Shown in pieces: positions 59,499-64,000 of a stretch of DNA of 64,000 bases (position 1 is its first letter; every line of letters starts with the position of its first letter). A program made the translations under genes and the position numbers. The stretch comes from Erwinia sp. E_sp_B01_1 (lineage in GTDB: Bacteria; Pseudomonadota; Gammaproteobacteria; Enterobacterales; Enterobacteriaceae): assembly GCF_036865545.1 (NCBI RefSeq), contig NZ_CP142208.1, positions 2,046,001 to 2,110,000 of the forward strand. Reading direction: 5' to 3'. Under the pieces are notes generated by a model. The model searched no databases, had not been told where the DNA came from, and saw only the letters and a list, made by a program, of their open reading frames with translations.

Positions 59499-60998
59499 TT
59501 ACTGAGGCATGCCAGCCGGAGCCATACCGCCCAGCATGTAACGCGCCAGGAACTGATCCAGCGCCATTTTATCGCCATTCATGGTGACCTGACCGGTAGA
59601 GTACTGCAGGCTGGTAACGATGTTGTTGTCCTGCTGCTTAGTCAGTTTAAACATCTGGCCCATAGCCGCGACGCCTTTCACCTGCTGGTCAGCCAGTTTA
59701 GCGGCATCTTCCTGCTTGTAGCCTTCAGCCATCGCGACATGCGTCATCAGTTCGGTCGCCATATCCATCGAGATGGTCAGCTTTCCGTCCAGCGTCTTCA
59801 GCACGTTATCCACTGCCTGACCAATATCCTGCGGCTGAGCGGTGCTGGTCGCCGGATCTTTGAAGTGTACGGCCAGGTTAAAGCTGCTTTCGCCTTTGTC
59901 GTTCTTCCAGCTGAAGGGAGCGATGTTCACTACCGGATCGCCTTTCAGTAAAAGAGGAAGATTAGTGGAAAGGATCTGGCTCATACGCTGCTGGTAAAGT
60001 TCCGGATTCTCATTAATCCCCGGCTCATTCATCAGCGCCTGTACCTGGCTGTTGTAGCTTTCAGAGAAGGCTTTCATGCCGTTGGCATCAAACTGCGACA
60101 ATTTGATCGCCAGCTTACCCTGACCAAAGTCCTGGTTCTGCACCTTGAGGGAATCCAGCGCGTAATCGATATTGCCGGAAATCAGGCTCTTCTCGGAATT
60201 GAACGAAGATTTACCGTTGAGGCCTTCAGCGATAAACGCCTCTTTGCCATCCACCGCTGCGGTCAGTTTCTTCAGGTTGATACCCTGATCGCCAATACGC
60301 AGGCCTTCCGGGCTGAGATGCGTGCTGGCATCCACCTTCAGACCGTTAGCGGTAAACATGACCGGCATATCCAGCTGATTTTTGGTGGTCAGTACCAGGC
60401 TCTCCATCTCGCCGTTGAAATCGACCTTATCGCCTTTTTTGTCCGCGCTGACGTTGACCGTGCCGCCGTTAGAAGCAAAGCGTTCGCCGGTCTGGGCGTT
60501 GTTGTAATCCACAGGCAGCAGGTGGATCTCAGAAGCGGTAGCCCCGCTGTAACCCACACGCGTATCCGCCTGAATAATGGACTGGCCTTTGGTCATCTCA
60601 AACAGTTTTTTCACCGCATCGGTGTTTTCAAGTTCGGTATGCACCGAAGCCATGCTTGGGATCAGGTTGAATTTTTTCAGCTGGGCGAACGGAAAGGGAC
60701 CGTGGTCGATTTTTTCGTTAAAAACGACGCTCTGGCCCGGCTTGATGATGGCATTGTCTTCAGTCTGGGAGCTGGACTGCAGAACAAAGCGGGCGGTGCT
60801 GCTGAACACGCCGCGCTGGAAATCCTGATAGCTCAGCTTAAGACGGCTTTCCGGAGCCATATTGTTCATCTGGGCATTCGCATTTTGCACCAGTTGATCC
60901 ATGTTCTTTTCCAGCTGCTTCCCGGTAAACCATGCGGTTCCGGTCCAAATCACGCCGAGTGCGACTACTACGCCAATCGCTATCTTTGTCTTCTTCAT
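59499..60998 (-). CDS. ydgA: DUF945 family protein YdgA
   Basis: The 499-residue protein has one N-terminal membrane anchor (IAIGVVVALGVIWTGTAWF) and a large periplasmic part. It matches E. coli YdgA (502): NEKIDHGPFPFAQLKKFNLIPSMAS region, VNIAPFSWKNDKGESSFNL and SLQYSTGQVTMNGDKM. The function is unknown; an envelope role is likely. In E. coli uid and hdhA genes lie between malI and ydgA; they are absent here. Confidence 0.92.
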   Translation of the reverse strand: MKKTKIAIGVVVALGVIWTGTAWFTGKQLEKNMDQLVQNANAQMNNMAPESRLKLSYQDFQRGVFSSTARFVLQSSSQTEDNAIIKPGQSVVFNEKIDHGPFPFAQLKKFNLIPSMASVHTELENTDAVKKLFEMTKGQSIIQADTRVGYSGATASEIHLLPVDYNNAQTGERFASNGGTVNVSADKKGDKVDFNGEMESLVLTTKNQLDMPVMFTANGLKVDASTHLSPEGLRIGDQGINLKKLTAAVDGKEAFIAEGLNGKSSFNSEKSLISGNIDYALDSLKVQNQDFGQGKLAIKLSQFDANGMKAFSESYNSQVQALMNEPGINENPELYQQRMSQILSTNLPLLLKGDPVVNIAPFSWKNDKGESSFNLAVHFKDPATSTAQPQDIGQAVDNVLKTLDGKLTISMDMATELMTHVAMAEGYKQEDAAKLADQQVKGVAAMGQMFKLTKQQDNNIVTSLQYSTGQVTMNGDKMALDQFLARYMLGGMAPAGMPQ

Positions 60999-61063
60999 CT
61001 GTAAAGTCGTCCTTTAGTCACTGGCGCCGGCAAATCGATCCTGGGGAAAAATGCCTGGCGAAT

Positions 61064-61086
61064 AAAAAACGCCCTGAGGCGTTTTG
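61064..61086 (-). terminator. Terminator between manA and ydgA genes
   Basis: AAAACGCC pairs with GGCGTTTT around CTGA. On the minus strand the T run continues. It ends manA transcripts before ydgA. Confidence 0.85.
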
Positions 61087-61122
61087 CTTAATAATTTGAT
61101 TAATAATAGCAATTGTCCCGGT

Positions 61123-62313
61123 TTACGTCAGCCGTAAATCCTGCAGATCGTTAAAGACGCGTGCCAGTCGTCCGTTACCTGCCAGGGTGACGGGGGAATC
61201 CTTTGCGGGAATGAAACAGGATTCCCCCGGCTTAAGGGTAAGTTGTTGATCGTCATGGCTGACTAAAGCCTGACCGTCCACGCAGAAAAGAATGGCCGCA
61301 CTTTGCTGTTGAACAGGCTCTGGCTGGGCACTCAACTGATGGAGGGAGAAAGCAAAGTCCTCTACCGGCACCGGAAAGTTCAGCGTATCACCCTCTTTAA
61401 CCGGCTGAGTTAACAGGCTGGCATAAGGTTTAGCTTCAAACTGCAGGTTAGCCATCAGTTCAGGAATATCGATATATTTCGGCGTCAGCCCGGCCCGTAA
61501 AACGTTATCGGAATTGGCCATCACCTCCAGCGCCACACCCTTGAGATAGGCATGGGGCGTCTCGGCAAACAGGAACATCGCTTCACCGGGCTGTAACTCA
61601 ATCACATTGAGCAGCAGCGGTGAAAACAGCCCGCTATCCTGCGGATAAAATTCAGCAATCTGGGCCACGGTAGCCCAGGGTTCAGCCTGCTGGCCGCGCA
61701 GCTCGCTCTTCAGCACATCCAGCGCAAGGCTCTTTTCCTCACCCTCCATCGACAGAAGCGCCGCAAAAAGTTCTGCCAGCCCGCTCATTGCTGGCGTTTG
61801 CAGGAAATGGGCTATGGCGGGGTGGGCACCGGCTACCGGCTGTAGCAGAGAGATGATTTCATGCAGTTCACGAAAGCCATTAATAGCTTTAAACGGCGTC
61901 AGGGCAAACACCAGCTCAGGTTTGTGATTAGCATCTTTATAGTTGCGTTCCGCAGCAGAAAGCGGAATACCGGCCGTATTCTCTCTGGCAAACCCCTTTT
62001 CAGCAGCGGATTTGCTGGGATGCACCTGAATGGACAAGGGTTGATCCGCGCAGAGCACTTTAAACAGATAAGGTAACTCACCAAACCGATCGGCCACCGC
62101 TTTGCTGAGCTGGCTTTCTTTATCTGCCTCAATAACCTCGCGCAGCGAAAGCCTGTTTCCCTCGATCTCAACAGAAGAAGGGCTTTTCGGATGAGCACCC
62201 ATCCACAGCTCGGCCAGGGGGCGCCGTTCAGGATTAGGGATGCCATAAAGTTCAGTCAACGCCGTAGGGCTGCCCCAGGCGTAATTTTGCAGCGTATTAA
62301 TCAATTTTTGCAT
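61123..62313 (-). CDS. manA: Mannose-6-phosphate isomerase
   Basis: The 396-residue type I zinc isomerase interconverts mannose 6-phosphate and fructose 6-phosphate. Visible motifs are NTLQNYAWGSPTAL, LSIQVHPSK (zinc His) and DANHKPELVFAL. I start at MQKLINTLQNYAWGS; the longer in-frame reading extends into the promoter. It is divergent from fumC, whereas in E. coli fumA lies between them. Confidence 0.97.
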   Translation of the reverse strand: MQKLINTLQNYAWGSPTALTELYGIPNPERRPLAELWMGAHPKSPSSVEIEGNRLSLREVIEADKESQLSKAVADRFGELPYLFKVLCADQPLSIQVHPSKSAAEKGFARENTAGIPLSAAERNYKDANHKPELVFALTPFKAINGFRELHEIISLLQPVAGAHPAIAHFLQTPAMSGLAELFAALLSMEGEEKSLALDVLKSELRGQQAEPWATVAQIAEFYPQDSGLFSPLLLNVIELQPGEAMFLFAETPHAYLKGVALEVMANSDNVLRAGLTPKYIDIPELMANLQFEAKPYASLLTQPVKEGDTLNFPVPVEDFAFSLHQLSAQPEPVQQQSAAILFCVDGQALVSHDDQQLTLKPGESCFIPAKDSPVTLAGNGRLARVFNDLQDLRLT

Positions 62314-62512
62314 GTTCACCCACACATATTCAGATAATAACTGGGGTGTATTAAAACAGAAAACCGCGCCTAAAAGACAATCCGGGGTGCAATAACAACG
62401 AATGAGTTCCATAATGTTAAATTATTGTTTTAAATATCACGGCCCGCGCTGAAGGCCCGGAGGGGCAGGTGAAGGGGTTGAAATTCATATCATTGTGCTA
62501 AAGGAGAGAGTC

Positions 62513-63910
62513 ATGGTCGCCAACCGCATTGAGAAAGATTCAATGGGTCCCATCGAAGTTCCCGCGGATAAACTTTGGGGCGCGCAGACGCAGCGCTCCC
62601 TTGAACATTTCCGCATCTCCACCGAAAAAATGCCCGTTGAGCTGGTGCGGGCGCTCGCCCTGACCAAGCGCGCAGCGGCCAGGGTTAACAGCGATTTAAG
62701 CCTGTTACCGGCTGAACGTGCAGAAGCCATTATTGAGGCCGCAGATGAAGTTCTTGCCGACAAGCACGGTGCAGAATTTCCACTGGCCATCTGGCAGACC
62801 GGGTCCGGTACCCAGACCAATATGAATATGAATGAAGTGCTCGCCAATCGCGCCAGTGAAATACTGGGTGGGGAGAGGGGGATGGAGCGCCTGGTTCATC
62901 CTAATGACGACGTGAACAAAAGTCAGAGTTCTAACGATGTATTCCCTACGGCGATGCATGTTGCCGCCGTGCTGGCACTGCAGGAACACCTGATCCCTCA
63001 ACTGAAAATTCTGCAGCAGACGCTTAACGACAAAGCAGAAGCTTTTAAAGACATCGTCAAAATAGGCCGTACCCATCTGCAGGATGCCACGCCGCTGACG
63101 CTGGGACAGGAAATTTCTGGCTGGGTAGCCATGCTGAACCACAACCTCCGGCATATAGAGCAGAGTATTCCTCATGTCGCCGAACTGGCGCTGGGGGGGA
63201 CAGCCGTAGGGACCGGGCTGAACACCCATCCTGAATATGCTGTGCGTGTGGCCGCTGAGCTTGCTGAATTAACGAAACAGCCCTTCGTCACCTCACCGAA
63301 TAAATTTGAAGCCCTGGCAACCTGCGATGCGCTGGTTCATGCTCATGGATCCCTTAAAGGCCTGGCGGCTTCACTGATGAAAATTGCCAATGATGTTCGC
63401 TGGCTCTCTTCCGGTCCGCGTTGTGGTATTGGTGAAATTGCCATTCCCGAAAATGAACCCGGCAGTTCAATCATGCCAGGTAAAGTGAATCCTACCCAGT
63501 GTGAAGCCATGACGATGTTGTGCTGTCAGGTGATGGGCAATGACGTTGCGGTAAATATGGGCGGTGCGTCTGGCAATTTCGAGCTGAATGTTTATCGCCC
63601 GATGATTATCCATAATTTCCTGCAATCCATTCGTATGCTGGCGGACGGCATGGACAGCTTTAATCACCATTGTGCGGTGGGTATTGAGCCAAACCGCGAT
63701 CGCATTACCCAACTGTTGAATGAGTCATTAATGCTGGTTACCGCGTTAAATACGCACATCGGTTACGATAAAGCAGCAGAAATTGCGAAAAAGGCGCATA
63801 AAGAGGGACTTACTCTGAAAGGTTCCGCGCTTAAATTAGGTTATCTGTCGGAAGAAGAGTTTGATGCCTGGGTGCGCCCGGAAGAGATGGTCGGCAGTAT
63901 GAAATCCTGA
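62513..63910 (+). CDS. fumC: Class II fumarate hydratase
   Basis: The 465-residue iron-independent fumarase carries the superfamily signature [11 protein letters not shown] (about residue 320), and [14 protein letters not shown] and [14 protein letters not shown] start at [13 protein letters not shown], after AAGGAGAG. FumA, the Fe-S fumarase normally upstream of fumC in E. coli, is not present here. Confidence 0.98.
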   Translation: MVANRIEKDSMGPIEVPADKLWGAQTQRSLEHFRISTEKMPVELVRALALTKRAAARVNSDLSLLPAERAEAIIEAADEVLADKHGAEFPLAIWQTGSGTQTNMNMNEVLANRASEILGGERGMERLVHPNDDVNKSQSSNDVFPTAMHVAAVLALQEHLIPQLKILQQTLNDKAEAFKDIVKIGRTHLQDATPLTLGQEISGWVAMLNHNLRHIEQSIPHVAELALGGTAVGTGLNTHPEYAVRVAAELAELTKQPFVTSPNKFEALATCDALVHAHGSLKGLAASLMKIANDVRWLSSGPRCGIGEIAIPENEPGSSIMPGKVNPTQCEAMTMLCCQVMGNDVAVNMGGASGNFELNVYRPMIIHNFLQSIRMLADGMDSFNHHCAVGIEPNRDRITQLLNESLMLVTALNTHIGYDKAAEIAKKAHKEGLTLKGSALKLGYLSEEEFDAWVRPEEMVGSMKS

Positions 63911-63921
63911 TCCAGCCAGCT

Positions 63922-63954
63922 AAAAAAGAGCGGAAAGTTTCCGCTCTTTTTTTT
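63922..63954 (+). terminator. fumC terminator
   Basis: AAAAAGAGCGGA pairs with TCCGCTCTTTTT around a short AT-rich loop, followed by further T. Nothing else is visible to the window end. Confidence 0.85.
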
Positions 63955-64000
63955 GCGTGAAATTCATGGCTAATGCTCACGGTCGCTATAAAGATGCAAC

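Overview
The window is one continuous stretch of enterobacterial chromosome with no rRNA, tRNA, phage, insertion sequence or CRISPR array that I can recognise. Almost every gene has a close Escherichia coli K-12 relative, and the overall order follows the E. coli ydgA-to-ribC segment. Departures from that order (added bet, ara, ytf and eptA genes; no sodB, ydhP, lhr, ydhF, fumA or uid genes in their usual places) and the protein divergence suggest a non-E. coli member of Enterobacterales. My best guess is Erwiniaceae (Erwinia or Pantoea); this is inferred from memory of relatives, not from a search.

Layout. 1-5.2 kb: 3' end of ribC, cfa, the purine nucleoside pair punC/punR, purR and the 29-residue ynhF. 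5.2-16.9 kb: mepH, grxD, rnt, gloA-nemA-nemR, an inserted eptA, ydhL, sodC, the ydhI-ydhJ-ydhK efflux-type operon, slyA and slyB. 17.1-21.8 kb: frameshifted anmK, mliC, pdxH, tyrS, pdxY and a 33-bp tandem repeat. 21.8-26.6 kb: gstA, an extra LysR / glutathione transferase / FMN-binding-protein locus, and dtpA. 26.6-31.1 kb: a regulator-rich spacer and betIBA (choline to glycine betaine). 31.2-39.2 kb: nth, the rsxABCDGE electron-transfer operon with a strongly expanded RsxC tail, ydgK and cnu.

39.2-53.1 kb is the main accessory block, set between cnu and ydgJ: a galactofuranose-type ABC importer (ytfQRT-yjfF), an 800-bp spacer packed with palindromes and 42-bp tandem repeats, then araBA divergent from araFGH-araC. 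No araD lies in the window, so the arabinose pathway is locally incomplete. 53.1-64 kb returns to the conserved backbone: ydgJ, add, malY-malX with malI, ydgA, manA and fumC.

Two otherwise well conserved genes are broken. anmK has one and malI two apparent single-base losses, all in homopolymer runs (G6, A4, C6). Restoring one base at each point gives full-length family proteins. Either the sequence has homopolymer errors or these are recent lesions. No clearly new multi-gene system is visible. The least explained material is the spacer at 44.2-44.9 kb, the 33-bp repeat behind pdxY, and the dtpA-betI spacer, which carries a consensus CRP site and terminator-like hairpins.
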